From: Solirubrobacteraceae bacterium
Lineage (GTDB): Bacteria > Actinomycetota > Thermoleophilia > Solirubrobacterales > Solirubrobacteraceae
DNA length: 64,000 bases
Direction of reading: 5' to 3'
Assembly (NCBI GenBank): GCA_024711025.1
Contig: JANJTP010000028.1
Coordinates: 1 to 64,000 of the forward strand
The notes below the pieces were generated by a model. That model was given only the letters and a program-made list of their open reading frames with translations, was not told the DNA's origin and did not search any database. Positions within the stretch are counted from its first letter, which is position 1, and the number at the start of each line of letters is the position of its first letter. This document shows, piece by piece, positions 41,133 to 49,695 of the stretch. Made by a program: the position numbers and the translations under genes.

Positions 41133-42203
41133 CTAAAGCGTCTGTAGCCAATCCGACAGCGACAGAATGCGTCGCGACGCGATGAGGTCCGGCAGTTCCG
41201 CTGCCGCTCCACGAGCGGTGTCGCCGTAGGCCGCGATCAGAGCGTCGGGGCAAACGTGGACGACCGCATCGAACAAGGGGCGCGCGAGCGTGCGCCGTTG
41301 GCACGCTGACTTGAGCCGCGCCCCGTCGAACTCGTTGGTTACGAGAACGAAGTCGAAGGCGGCTCCGCTGGCTTCCATCCGGGCGTATGAGTCGAAGTCG
41401 ACGCCGAACTGTTCCTCGCGGTCCGCCCGAACAGACCACTTGGCGCTCACGAGCACCCTCCGGCGGCCGCCCGACGTGACGATGCCGAGGTCTACGCGAC
41501 GCGGCTTCTCACCGTACGGAGGCTCGCGAAAGCCCGGCAGCTCGTGAAGCAGCTTGCGTGACTCGACGACTTCGGGACTACCGCCAGGTAGCCGCCGCAT
41601 GACCTCTGCCAGCGCATCTTCAAATCCCTCCCCGAGCAGGTTCTTGCGCTTATTTTCGGCCGCAGCAAGAGCAGCCACGGCCTCGGTCGCAGCCAGCAAT
41701 GCGTGCTCGGGTGTGTCCCGGCCGCCTACAGCATCAACAAACTGTTGGAAAATGTCGCGCAGCTCCGGGTCGAAGCCAGGCTCGGGGAGCTCTACGCCGC
41801 CGAACTGGCTGCGCTGAATAGCTGCGGCGGCGGCTCGCTCGGCGCGCTGATGCTGCTCGCGGACGCTCAGCCTGAGGAGGGCTTGCCCGAACATCCAGTC
41901 GATGTGGTCGCCCAGCAAGCGCGGTGGCACGCCGAGCTGGTCAGCGACCCAGGCGTGGAATGCCATGGTTCGCGCGTACCACCGGCGACCTGGCTGGGAC
42001 TTGTCCGACTCGTAGCAGTGAGCCAGACCGGTGCTGCGGTCGGTCCAGAGCAAGAGTCTGTACAGGGCCTTCCAAGCATCGGCCGGGGCCACTTCGAGGT
42101 CGCCGAAGAACTCGGCGAGGAGCTCAGCGCGGCTCGCGGCGCCGAACGGGCGCTGCACCGCTTCGGCAGATAGGTCAGGCGGAATCTGAAAGAGACCTTC
42201 CAT
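41133..42203 (-). CDS. Type II restriction endonuclease, predicted CCGG-family PD-(D/E)XK
   Basis: 356 aa. The N-terminal 200 residues are helical. The catalytic core is RRVDLGIV (Asp 238) and VLVSAKWSVRADREEQFGVD (Ser 253, Lys 255, Arg 259, Asp 261, Arg 262). The SxK-x3-R-x-D/E-R arrangement is the motif of enzymes cutting CCGG or CCNGG cores (NgoMIV, Cfr10I/Bse634I, EcoRII/PspGI), where the R-(D/E)-R residues contact the CC:GG bases. The gap between Asp and Lys (17) is shorter than in NgoMIV. It lies 40 bases after the methyltransferase on the same strand. Exact site cannot be read. Confidence 0.72.
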   Translation of the reverse strand: MEGLFQIPPDLSAEAVQRPFGAASRAELLAEFFGDLEVAPADAWKALYRLLLWTDRSTGLAHCYESDKSQPGRRWYARTMAFHAWVADQLGVPPRLLGDHIDWMFGQALLRLSVREQHQRAERAAAAAIQRSQFGGVELPEPGFDPELRDIFQQFVDAVGGRDTPEHALLAATEAVAALAAAENKRKNLLGEGFEDALAEVMRRLPGGSPEVVESRKLLHELPGFREPPYGEKPRRVDLGIVTSGGRRRVLVSAKWSVRADREEQFGVDFDSYARMEASGAAFDFVLVTNEFDGARLKSACQRRTLARPLFDAVVHVCPDALIAAYGDTARGAAAELPDLIASRRILSLSDWLQTL

Positions 42204-42243
42204 CGTCGACCCAACCTAGACCGGCCGGCGAGAGCTGAATAAG

Positions 42244-43551
42244 TCAGGCCGCGGCACTTGCTGCCAGAGGCATCGAAGCCGGAAGGCCCGGGGCCGCGCG
42301 GAGCTGGACCGCGATTGCTCGTCCGAGGGCGATAGCCAGCGGCGGAGGAACAGCGTTGCCGACTTGTCGGTAGATGCTGTGACGAGCACCGCCCGACAAC
42401 TGACCCGGCGTTCCGCGCGGTGCGGTGATGATCTGAAACCGGTCGGGGAAGCCCTGGATACGCGCGGCCTCACGCATGGACAATCCCCGTGGTGCCGCGT
42501 AGTGGTAGGCGAAGTCGGCTTTGGTATTCGCCGTCCACGCCAGCCAGTCAGGGTGCAGGCGCCGGTACGCGTAGAAGTGCCGACGAGAGAGCAGCTTCCC
42601 GTTGCCGGCAGGACCCCATTTCGCATCGCCCAGATAGCGGCGCAGCAGGTCGTCGGGCAGGTCGTAGATGTTGCCGCCGGGCGGAATGGCGTCGAGTCGT
42701 CGGGCGGTGTCCTCTCGAATGCGCGAAGGTAGGTGGCCCTGTGGCGCCCGGCTACCTCGCCGCACCTGCTTCTGGAAGGCGGTCTGCGGCTCGCCGGTGT
42801 AGGCCGGGCCTGGCACAAGCAAGTCGGAGAGTGCCTGATGGGCGGTTACGGCGCGCGCGTCCTGGGGGTCCTGCAGCGTGCGCAAGAGCGCGGCCTGTCC
42901 CTCGACCTCGTAAAGCCGGCCAGCGCTCTCGCGACGCGCAAGTCTGAGCGCCGCGACGACACCGGTCCCGCGTGGCAGCTCCGGCTCGCCGAGGTCTGCT
43001 CGCAGACCGATAAAGACAAGCCTTTCGCGCGCCTGCGGTGTTCCGAAGTCACCCGCGTCGAGCACCCCCGACGTGATGATGTAGTCGCCGCGGAGCGATA
43101 GGTCCTCTTCTATCTGACGCCTGACGACCCCGCCCTGTAGCTGGTTCATTCCCGGCACGTTCTCCAGAAGCATGGCCCTCGGGCGCAGCTCATCAAGCAG
43201 GCAGACGAACTCGCGATAGAGGCGGTTGCGCGGGTCGTCGATAAGCCGGTCATGGTTCCGCATTTGTGAAAAGGCCTGGCACGGTGGCCCGCCGGCTAGA
43301 AGGTCAAGAGTGCCGCGAGTTCGCGCGGCCGCCGCGAGCCGCTCGTGGACGGCAGGCTGCGTCAGGTCGCCCTCTACTACCTCCGTCTCCGGGAAGTTCT
43401 GCCGGTATGTCGCGCAGGCGTCTGGGTCATGGTCGACAGAAACCACGAGGTCGAAGCCGGCCGCCCGCAACCCCTCGCTCAGACCTCCGGCGCCAGCAAA
43501 TAGGTCGGCCGCAACAAGGTTGCGGTGCGCTGGGTCGAGCTCGTCGGGCAC
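42244..43551 (-). CDS. C5-cytosine DNA methyltransferase (Dcm family), complete
   Basis: 435 aa. I start at GTG 43551 (read VPDELDPAHRNLV) because the track extension runs into the neighbouring divergent promoter. Motif I AADLFAGAGGLSEG, IV GGPPCQAFS with the catalytic Cys, VI MLENVPG, VIII QARERLVFIG, IX-X RQVGNAVPPPLAIA. The target-recognition region lies between residues 230 and 370. It transfers a methyl group from SAM to cytosine C5 and should protect against the adjacent endonuclease. The operon order M then R is usual. Confidence 0.94.
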   Translation of the reverse strand: MPDELDPAHRNLVAADLFAGAGGLSEGLRAAGFDLVVSVDHDPDACATYRQNFPETEVVEGDLTQPAVHERLAAAARTRGTLDLLAGGPPCQAFSQMRNHDRLIDDPRNRLYREFVCLLDELRPRAMLLENVPGMNQLQGGVVRRQIEEDLSLRGDYIITSGVLDAGDFGTPQARERLVFIGLRADLGEPELPRGTGVVAALRLARRESAGRLYEVEGQAALLRTLQDPQDARAVTAHQALSDLLVPGPAYTGEPQTAFQKQVRRGSRAPQGHLPSRIREDTARRLDAIPPGGNIYDLPDDLLRRYLGDAKWGPAGNGKLLSRRHFYAYRRLHPDWLAWTANTKADFAYHYAAPRGLSMREAARIQGFPDRFQIITAPRGTPGQLSGGARHSIYRQVGNAVPPPLAIALGRAIAVQLRAAPGLPASMPLAASAAA

Positions 43552-43752
43552 GTTCGGGAGCCTAGGCGGCGAACCGGACCGAAGCGGTGCCGTCCGGGGC
43601 CGCGGCGGGCCACGCGGCACCGGCCGACGAGCGCAGCCACAATTCCACGCGAGCGATGCGGAGCCGCCCGTCCTCGGTGTCTGTGGGCGCGCAGGTACGC
43701 TTGGCTTGCGGGGGAGCGGGGGCGCCGGCCGCGTCCGTAGCATGCCCGGTTC

Positions 43753-44422
43753 ATGACCAGGTCGCCCGGCGCTAGCGACGTCACCGCCCCGGGCAGCGAG
43801 CGGCGCGAACGGTTGTGCGCCATCGACCTGTTCTGCGGGGCGGGAGGCCTGACAGAAGGACTGCGTCAGGCACGGTTTCGCGTCGTCGCCGCTGTCGACA
43901 ACGATGAGCTTGCGGTCGAGAGCTACAAGCTAAACCACAAGCGGACGAGGGTCTGGCGAGACGACGTGGCTCAACTCAACCCAGCCACGGTGATGCGCGC
44001 CCTTGGCCTGAGTCCGGGCGACCTCGATTTGCATGCCGGGTGCCCGCCCTGTCAGGGCTTCTCGTCGATGAGGACGCGGAACGGCAAGCTCGACATCACG
44101 GACGAGCAGAACGACCTCGTGTTCGAGTTCGTGCGATGGGCCCGCGCTTTCCAGCCCCGAGCGGTGATGCTGGAGAACTTCCCCGCTTTGCGCGACGACG
44201 CGCGGATGGTGCGGGTGAGGGCCGCGCTGCGAAAGCTGGGCTACCACCTGCTCCATGACGTGCTTAACGCGGCAAAGTACGGCGTCCCGCAGCGCCGTCG
44301 GCGCTTCATCCTTGTCGGCTTGCGCGACGGCAACCCCCGCTTCGCCCCCGAGGTGCGCCGTCGACGGACGGTCCGTGATGCCATCGGGGACCTGCCAGCG
44401 CCTGGCTCTGGGGACGACCTAG
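43753..44422 (+). pseudogene. C5-cytosine DNA methyltransferase, truncated at the island edge
   Basis: Starts MTRSPGASDVTAPGSERR at ATG 43753. Motifs I (AIDLFCGAGGLTEG), IV (GCPPCQGFSSM), VI (VMLENFPAL) and VIII (QRRRRFILVG) are intact, but homology stops after DLPAPGSGDD at about 44418. The target-recognition domain and motifs IX-X are gone; the track's last 50 residues are a wrong-frame reading of glutamate decarboxylase DNA. It cannot be an active methyltransferase unless a split partner exists elsewhere. Divergent from the complete methyltransferase. Confidence 0.85.
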
Positions 44423-45223
44423 GCCGTCGCCCTGTGCGACGAGAACACGATCGGGGCCGTCTCGATCCTCGGCTCCACGTTCGACGGCAGCTACGAGCCC
44501 GTCGAGGCCCTCAACGCCGCGCTCGACGACCTCCAGGAGGAGACCGGCCTCGACATCCCGATCCATGTTGACGGCGCCTCGGGAGCGATGGTCGCCCCGT
44601 TCCTGGACCCCGATCTGGAGTGGGACTTCCGCGTGCCGCGCGTGGCGTCCATCAACACCTCCGGTCACAAGTACGGCCGCGTGTACCCGGGCGTGGGGTG
44701 GATCGTCTGGGGCGACGCGGAGAAGCTGCCCGAGGAGCTCGTCTTCAAGGTCAACTACCTCGGCGGCGAGATGCCGACGTTCGCGCTGAACTTCTCGCGT
44801 CCCGGCGCGCAGGTGATCGGCCAGTACTACGAGTTCATCCGCCTCGGGCGTAACGGGTTCACCGCCGTCCAGCAGGCCGCGCGCGACGCGGCGATGCGCC
44901 TGTCGGCCGAGCTTGCGAGCCGGCCCGAGTTCCGCTGCATCACCGACGGCTCGGAGCTGCCGGTGTTCGCGTTCACGACCGCCGACGACGTCAAGGCCTT
45001 CGACGTCTACGACGTCTCGCGCCGACTGCGCGAGCGCGGCTGGCAGGTGCCGGCCTACTCGTTCCCCAAGAACCGCGAGGATCTCAGCGTTCTGCGGGTC
45101 GTCGTGCGGACCGGGAACGTCGATCTGCTCGAGCTGCTGCTCGACGACCTCGACCGGCTGCTCCCCGAGCTGCGCGCGCAGTCCGGTCCGCTCGACGCCC
45201 GCCACGACACCTTCCACCACTGA
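44423..45223 (+). pseudogene. gad: Glutamate decarboxylase C-terminal half (5' truncated)
   Basis: From 44423 the frame reads AVALCDENTIGAVSILGSTF, continuing through HVDGASGAMVAPFLDPDL, the PLP-Lys motif SINTSGHKYGRVYPGVGW and to the natural stop DARHDTFHH. About 266 residues match GAD; the N-terminal 190 or so (substrate and oligomer region) are missing and a TAG (44420-44422) precedes it in frame. The chromosome must once have had the whole gene here, or the assembly joins two pieces. Not functional as read. Confidence 0.88.
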
Positions 45224-45348
45224 CCTGCGCCTGCGGAGCAGCGGTCCTACAGGTACTTGCGGTACCAGCGGCCGCGCAGTGCGCTGTCGCCCCACATCGG
45301 AAAGAGCCGGCGAGCCGGGTTGTGCGGACGGCGTTCGTACGCGCCGAG

Positions 45349-45365
45349 TCATCCGTTCGGGGTGA
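45349..45365. promoter_or_regulatory. Sulfatase-regulon palindrome, copy 1
   Basis: TCATCCGTTCGGGGTGA, a near-perfect dyad, 61 bases upstream of the first sulfatase ATG. Matches the copies at 59228, 59293 and 63654. The rest of the gap (45224-45426) shows no gene. Confidence 0.6.
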
Positions 45366-45426
45366 TGTCCGGTGCGGCGACGGCGAGGACACTCGGCCGA
45401 CTGCGGCCGGTCTCGAGGAGCGCGTG

Positions 45427-47784
45427 ATGAGCAAGCGGTTCGGGGGCAAGATCAACGTCGACATCCGGGACTCGGTGCCGGATTGGTCGCCGTTCGAGCC
45501 GGCGAAGGCACCTGACGGAGCCCCGAGCGTGATCTACGCGGTGCTCGACGACGTCGGTTTCGCGGCGATAAGCTGCTACGGCGGGCCGATCGAGACGCCG
45601 AACATCGACCGCATCGCCGGCGAAGGCGTGCGCTACACGCAGTGGCACACGACGGCGCTGTGCTCCCCGACCCGTTCGTGCTTGCTGACCGGGCGCAACC
45701 ACACGCGCAACAGCATGGCGTGCATCACCGAGGCGGCGAGCGGGTTCCCGAACGCCAGCGGCGTGATCCCGCCGGAGAACGGCCAGATCCAGGAGATCCT
45801 CGCCGAGCGGGGCTGGAACACGTACATGGTCGGCAAGTGGCATCTGTGTCCGGAGGCCGAGATGAATCTCGCGTCGACGCGGCGCAACTGGCCGACCGGC
45901 CGTGGCTTTGAGCGCTTCTACGGGTTCTTGGGCGCCGAGACCAACCAGTGGTATCCCGAGCTCGTGTACGACGGCCATCCGGTCGAGCCGCCGCGCACGC
46001 CCAAGGAGGGCTACCACTTCAGCGTGGACATCACCGACAAGGCGCTCGAGTTCATCAAGGACGCCAAGGTCCTCGCGCCCGACAAGCCGTTCTTCCTCTA
46101 CTACGCGCCGGGCGCCTGTCACGCCCCGCACCACGCCCCCAAGGAATGGATCGACCGCTTCAAGGGCCGCTTCGACATGGGCTACGAGGCGATGCGCAAG
46201 CAGACACTGGCGCGCCAGAAGGAGATGGGCCTCGTCCCGCCCGACACGGAGCTACCGCCGCTGAACCCGATCGGCACGCCCGAGACGCGGACGGGACCGA
46301 ACGGCGAGCCGTTCCCCGCGCTCGACGTGACGCGCCCATGGGACTCGCTGTCGGTCGACGAGCGGCGCCTGTTCAGCCGGATGGCCGAGGTCTACGCGGG
46401 CTTCCTCGCGCATGTCGACGCGCAGATCGGGCGGCTGCTGGACTACCTCGAGGAGACCGGCCAGCGCGAGAACACGATGGTGATCCTGGTGTCCGACAAC
46501 GGCGCCAGCGGCGAGGGCGGCCCCGACGGATCGGTCAACGAGAACTTGTTCGCCAACGGGATCCCGGACAACATCGAGCAGAACCTGGCGATGCTCGACG
46601 AGCTCGGCGGCCCGAAGACCTATAACCACTACCCGAACGGCTGGGCGATGGCGTTCAACACGCCGTTCAAGATGTGGAAGCGCTACGAGTTCAACGGCGG
46701 CACGTCGGACCCGTGCATCATCTCGATGCCGAAGGAGATCGTCGCGGGCGGCGAGCTCCGCGAGCAGTACCACCACGCCATCGACCTCGTCCCGACCGTC
46801 CTCGACGTGCTCGGCGTGGAGCCTCCCGAGACCATCGCGGGCCACGTGCAGAGTCCCTTCGACGGCGTGAGCATGCGCTACAGCTTCGACGCCGCGGCGC
46901 TGCCCAGCGCCCGCGAGACGCAGTTCTACTCGATGCTCGGCTCGCGCAGCATCTGGCACGCCGGCTGGAAAGCCGTCTCCACCCACCCGACCCTGAGCGG
47001 CTGGAGCAACTTCGGCAAGGACACGTGGGAGCTCTACCACACCGAGGTCGACCGCTCGGAGATGCACGACCTCGCGGCCCAGGAACCCGACCGCCTGCGC
47101 GAGCTGATCATGCTCTGGTACGCGGAGGCCGGCGCCAACGGCGCGTTCCCGCTCGACGACCGCTCGGCGCTGGAGATCATCCTCACCCCGCGGCCGGTGC
47201 TCTCGGCGCCACGCGAACGCTACGTCTACTACCCCGACCTCGCCGACGTTCCCGAATCGCAGTCGGTCAACATCCGCAACCGCTCCTACGCCGTCGCTGC
47301 GCTGGTCGACATCCCCGAGGACGGGGCCGAGGGCGTGCTGTTCGCGCACGGCTCGCGCTTCGGCGGCCACGCCCTCTACGTCAAGGACAACCGGCTGCAC
47401 TACGTCAACAGCTTCGTCGGCAGCATCGAGCAGAAGATCGTCGCCGACCAGGAGCTGCCGACCGGCGACAAGCTGATCCTGTCCGCCGCCTTCGAGAAGG
47501 AGGGGGAGGACCCGCCGCACGTCGCGGTCGGCACGCTCTCGCTCTACCACGGCGACGTGAAGGTCGGCGAGGGTCGCATCCGCACGCAGCCCGGCAAGTA
47601 CTCGCTCGCCGGCGACGGGCTGTGCGTCGGGCGCGACAGCAGCGACCCCGTCACCGCCGACTACCCGGGCTCGGCTCCGTGGGCGTTCACCGGCGGCACC
47701 ATCAACCGCGTCGCCATCGACGTAAGCGGCGAGCCGTTCGTCGACCTCGAGCGCGAAGCCGTCGCCATGATGTCGCGCGAGTAG
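45427..47784 (+). CDS. Type I arylsulfatase, copy 1
   Basis: 785 aa. I start at MSKRFGGKINVDIRDS (ATG 45427) with GAGGAG about 9 bases upstream. Metal Asp pair in VIYAVLDDVGF, formylglycine motif LCSPTRSCLLTGR (Cys converted post-translationally), MVGKWHL, and VSDNGASGEGG with the second Asp/Asn metal pair. The C-terminal 180 residues are a beta-sheet-rich domain. No signal peptide is seen, so it appears cytoplasmic. It requires the formylglycine maturase encoded 14 kb to the right. Substrate (a sulfate or phosphonate-type ester) is unknown. Confidence 0.92.
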   Translation: MSKRFGGKINVDIRDSVPDWSPFEPAKAPDGAPSVIYAVLDDVGFAAISCYGGPIETPNIDRIAGEGVRYTQWHTTALCSPTRSCLLTGRNHTRNSMACITEAASGFPNASGVIPPENGQIQEILAERGWNTYMVGKWHLCPEAEMNLASTRRNWPTGRGFERFYGFLGAETNQWYPELVYDGHPVEPPRTPKEGYHFSVDITDKALEFIKDAKVLAPDKPFFLYYAPGACHAPHHAPKEWIDRFKGRFDMGYEAMRKQTLARQKEMGLVPPDTELPPLNPIGTPETRTGPNGEPFPALDVTRPWDSLSVDERRLFSRMAEVYAGFLAHVDAQIGRLLDYLEETGQRENTMVILVSDNGASGEGGPDGSVNENLFANGIPDNIEQNLAMLDELGGPKTYNHYPNGWAMAFNTPFKMWKRYEFNGGTSDPCIISMPKEIVAGGELREQYHHAIDLVPTVLDVLGVEPPETIAGHVQSPFDGVSMRYSFDAAALPSARETQFYSMLGSRSIWHAGWKAVSTHPTLSGWSNFGKDTWELYHTEVDRSEMHDLAAQEPDRLRELIMLWYAEAGANGAFPLDDRSALEIILTPRPVLSAPRERYVYYPDLADVPESQSVNIRNRSYAVAALVDIPEDGAEGVLFAHGSRFGGHALYVKDNRLHYVNSFVGSIEQKIVADQELPTGDKLILSAAFEKEGEDPPHVAVGTLSLYHGDVKVGEGRIRTQPGKYSLAGDGLCVGRDSSDPVTADYPGSAPWAFTGGTINRVAIDVSGEPFVDLEREAVAMMSRE

Positions 47785-47899
47785 GAGGCAGACTCGTGGC
47801 CACGACCGATAACGCCGTCGGCGGGCCGTGCCGCACCGATAGTCGGCACGTGGGTCTCGTCGGAGCCTGGTCTGGGTTTCGAGGGAAGGACGGCACCGA

Positions 47900-49684
47900 A
47901 TGCTGATCGAGGACTACGGCCTGATCGGCGACCTCCAGAGCGGCGCGCTCGTCGGTCGCAACGGCGCGATCGACTGGCTGTGCCTACCGCGCTTCGATTC
48001 GGCGTCCTGCTTCGCGGCGCTGCTCGGAGACCGAAGCCACGGCCGGTGGCTCGTGGCGCCCGCCGGTGAGATCCGCGCGATCGCGCGTCGCTATCGGCCA
48101 GGGACGCTGGTCCTCGAAACCGACTTCGACACGCCGGAGGGCGCTGTCCGGCTGATCGACTTCATGCCGCTGCGCGGTGATGGCCCGCCCCGCGTGATGA
48201 GGGTCGTCCAGGGTCTGCGTGGGCGAGTTCGGATGCGAATGGAGCTCGCGCTGCGCCCGGACTACGCGACGATCCACCCGTGGGTCGAGGGCGCGGCGGA
48301 CGGGGTGATCGCCACCGCCGGCCCGGATGCGTTCCGCCTGAGCACGCCGCTGGCGGTGGTCCTCGAAAACGGCACTGCACGGGCGGAGTTCGACGCGATC
48401 GAGGGTGCGCGTGAGCGGATGACGTTGACCTGGCACCTGTCTTATGAGGCCACACCGCCGGTGGAGGACGCCGACTCGGCGCTGGCCCGGACCGAGGCGT
48501 GGTGGCGAGAGTGGAGCGGCCGCTGTCGATACGAGGGTCCGTACCGCGACCAAGTGCTCACCTCGCTGATCGCGCTGAAGGCGATGACCTCGCAGACGAC
48601 GGGCGCGATCGTGGCGGCGCCGACGACCTCGTTGCCCGAGGAGATCGGCGGTGTGCGCAACTGGGACTACCGCTATTGCTGGCTGCGGGACTCCGTCCTG
48701 GCGCTCGAGGCGCTGCTCGACGCCGGCTACATCGAGGAGTCGCTCGCCTTCCGTGACTTCCTGCTGCGCGTCGGCACAGGCGATCCGAGAGCGGTCCAGA
48801 TCATGTACGGCATCGGCGGCGAGCGGCGCCTGACCGAGTTCGAGCTGCCGGAGCTGCCGGGCTACGAGGGCTCGGCGCCCGTCCGGGTCGGCAACGCGGC
48901 ATCCGAGCAGTTCCAGCTCGACGTCTACGGCGAAGTCGTCGCCGTGATGTTCCTCGGCGCCGAGCGACTCGGCCAGATCGACCCGGGCCTTTGGCCGCGC
49001 TGGAGGACGATCATCGAGCACGTCGAGACGATCTGGCGTCAGCCCGACGACGGGATCTGGGAGGCCCGCGGCCCACGGCGCCACTACACCTACTCGAAGG
49101 TCATGGCGTGGGTCGTCCTCGACCGCGCCGTGCGCCTCGCCGAGCGGTTCGACCTCGAGGCGCCGATCGACCGCTGGACTCGGACCCGCGACGAGATCCA
49201 CGCCGAAGTCTGCGAACGCGGCTATGACCCGGCACGCCGGACGTTCACGCAGTACTACGGCTCCAAGGAACTCGACGCGAGCGTCCTGAACCTCCCGATC
49301 GTGGGGTTCCTGCCCGGCGACGACGAGCGAATCACCGGGACGATCGACGCCGTCCGGCGCGAGCTCGGTCGCGACGGCTTCGTCTCACGCTACTCGACCG
49401 CCGAGACCGACGACGGACTGCCCGGAGACGAGGGCCAGTTCCTGGCCTGCTCGTTCTGGCTGGTCAACGCGCTCGCACGCAACAGCCGCGTCGAGGAGGC
49501 ACGCACATTGTTCGAGCGGCTGACCGGCGTGGCGAACGACCTCGGCCTGCTCGCCGAGGAGTACGACGTCACGCGCCGGCGCCAGGTCGGCAACTTCCCT
49601 CAGGCGTTCAGCCACCTCACACTCGTTCTCGCCGCGCGCCAGATCGCCCACGCCGAAGCGCACGCGCCCGTGGCGGCCCCCTGA
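47900..49684 (+). CDS. Glycoside hydrolase family 15 protein (glucoamylase/trehalase-like)
   Basis: 594 aa. The N-terminal beta domain (IEDYGLIGDLQSGALVGRNGAIDWLCLPRFDS) and the (alpha/alpha)6 barrel (EIGGVRNWDYRYCWLRDSVLALEAL) are typical of bacterial GH15. The catalytic Glu pair is likely in DDGIWEARG and GLLAEEYD. Such enzymes act on starch-like dextrins or, in actinobacteria, trehalose; which is unclear. No signal peptide, so probably cytoplasmic. Start ATG 47900; 115 bases after the sulfatase. Confidence 0.9.
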   Translation: MLIEDYGLIGDLQSGALVGRNGAIDWLCLPRFDSASCFAALLGDRSHGRWLVAPAGEIRAIARRYRPGTLVLETDFDTPEGAVRLIDFMPLRGDGPPRVMRVVQGLRGRVRMRMELALRPDYATIHPWVEGAADGVIATAGPDAFRLSTPLAVVLENGTARAEFDAIEGARERMTLTWHLSYEATPPVEDADSALARTEAWWREWSGRCRYEGPYRDQVLTSLIALKAMTSQTTGAIVAAPTTSLPEEIGGVRNWDYRYCWLRDSVLALEALLDAGYIEESLAFRDFLLRVGTGDPRAVQIMYGIGGERRLTEFELPELPGYEGSAPVRVGNAASEQFQLDVYGEVVAVMFLGAERLGQIDPGLWPRWRTIIEHVETIWRQPDDGIWEARGPRRHYTYSKVMAWVVLDRAVRLAERFDLEAPIDRWTRTRDEIHAEVCERGYDPARRTFTQYYGSKELDASVLNLPIVGFLPGDDERITGTIDAVRRELGRDGFVSRYSTAETDDGLPGDEGQFLACSFWLVNALARNSRVEEARTLFERLTGVANDLGLLAEEYDVTRRRQVGNFPQAFSHLTLVLAARQIAHAEAHAPVAAP

Positions 49685-49695
49685 CTCGCAACGGC

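Larger units (their letters stand above)
38501..44422. mobile_element. Accessory defence island next to tRNA-Phe
   Basis: Six consecutive genes of restriction-modification or defence type lie between tRNA-Phe and a truncated glutamate decarboxylase: RelA/SpoT-like, DUF262, Vsr, restriction endonuclease and two C5 methyltransferases. Codon choice is visibly less GC-biased (more AAG/AAA, TTT and A/T-ending codons) than in flanking genes. The right edge is an abrupt junction inside a gene at about 44419-44423. I see no integrase, transposase or repeat of the tRNA 3' end, so it may be a decayed or assembly-truncated element. Confidence 0.5.

Noticed and set aside
38501-44422. Prophage or integrative element with identifiable integrase
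   Set aside because: No integrase, recombinase, transposase or structural phage gene and no visible repeat of the tRNA-Phe 3' end at the right side; only an accessory island is supported.
44588-45223. Functional short glutamate decarboxylase from ATG 44588
   Set aside because: It lacks nearly half the fold including most active-site and dimer contacts; homology continues upstream to 44423 where it breaks.
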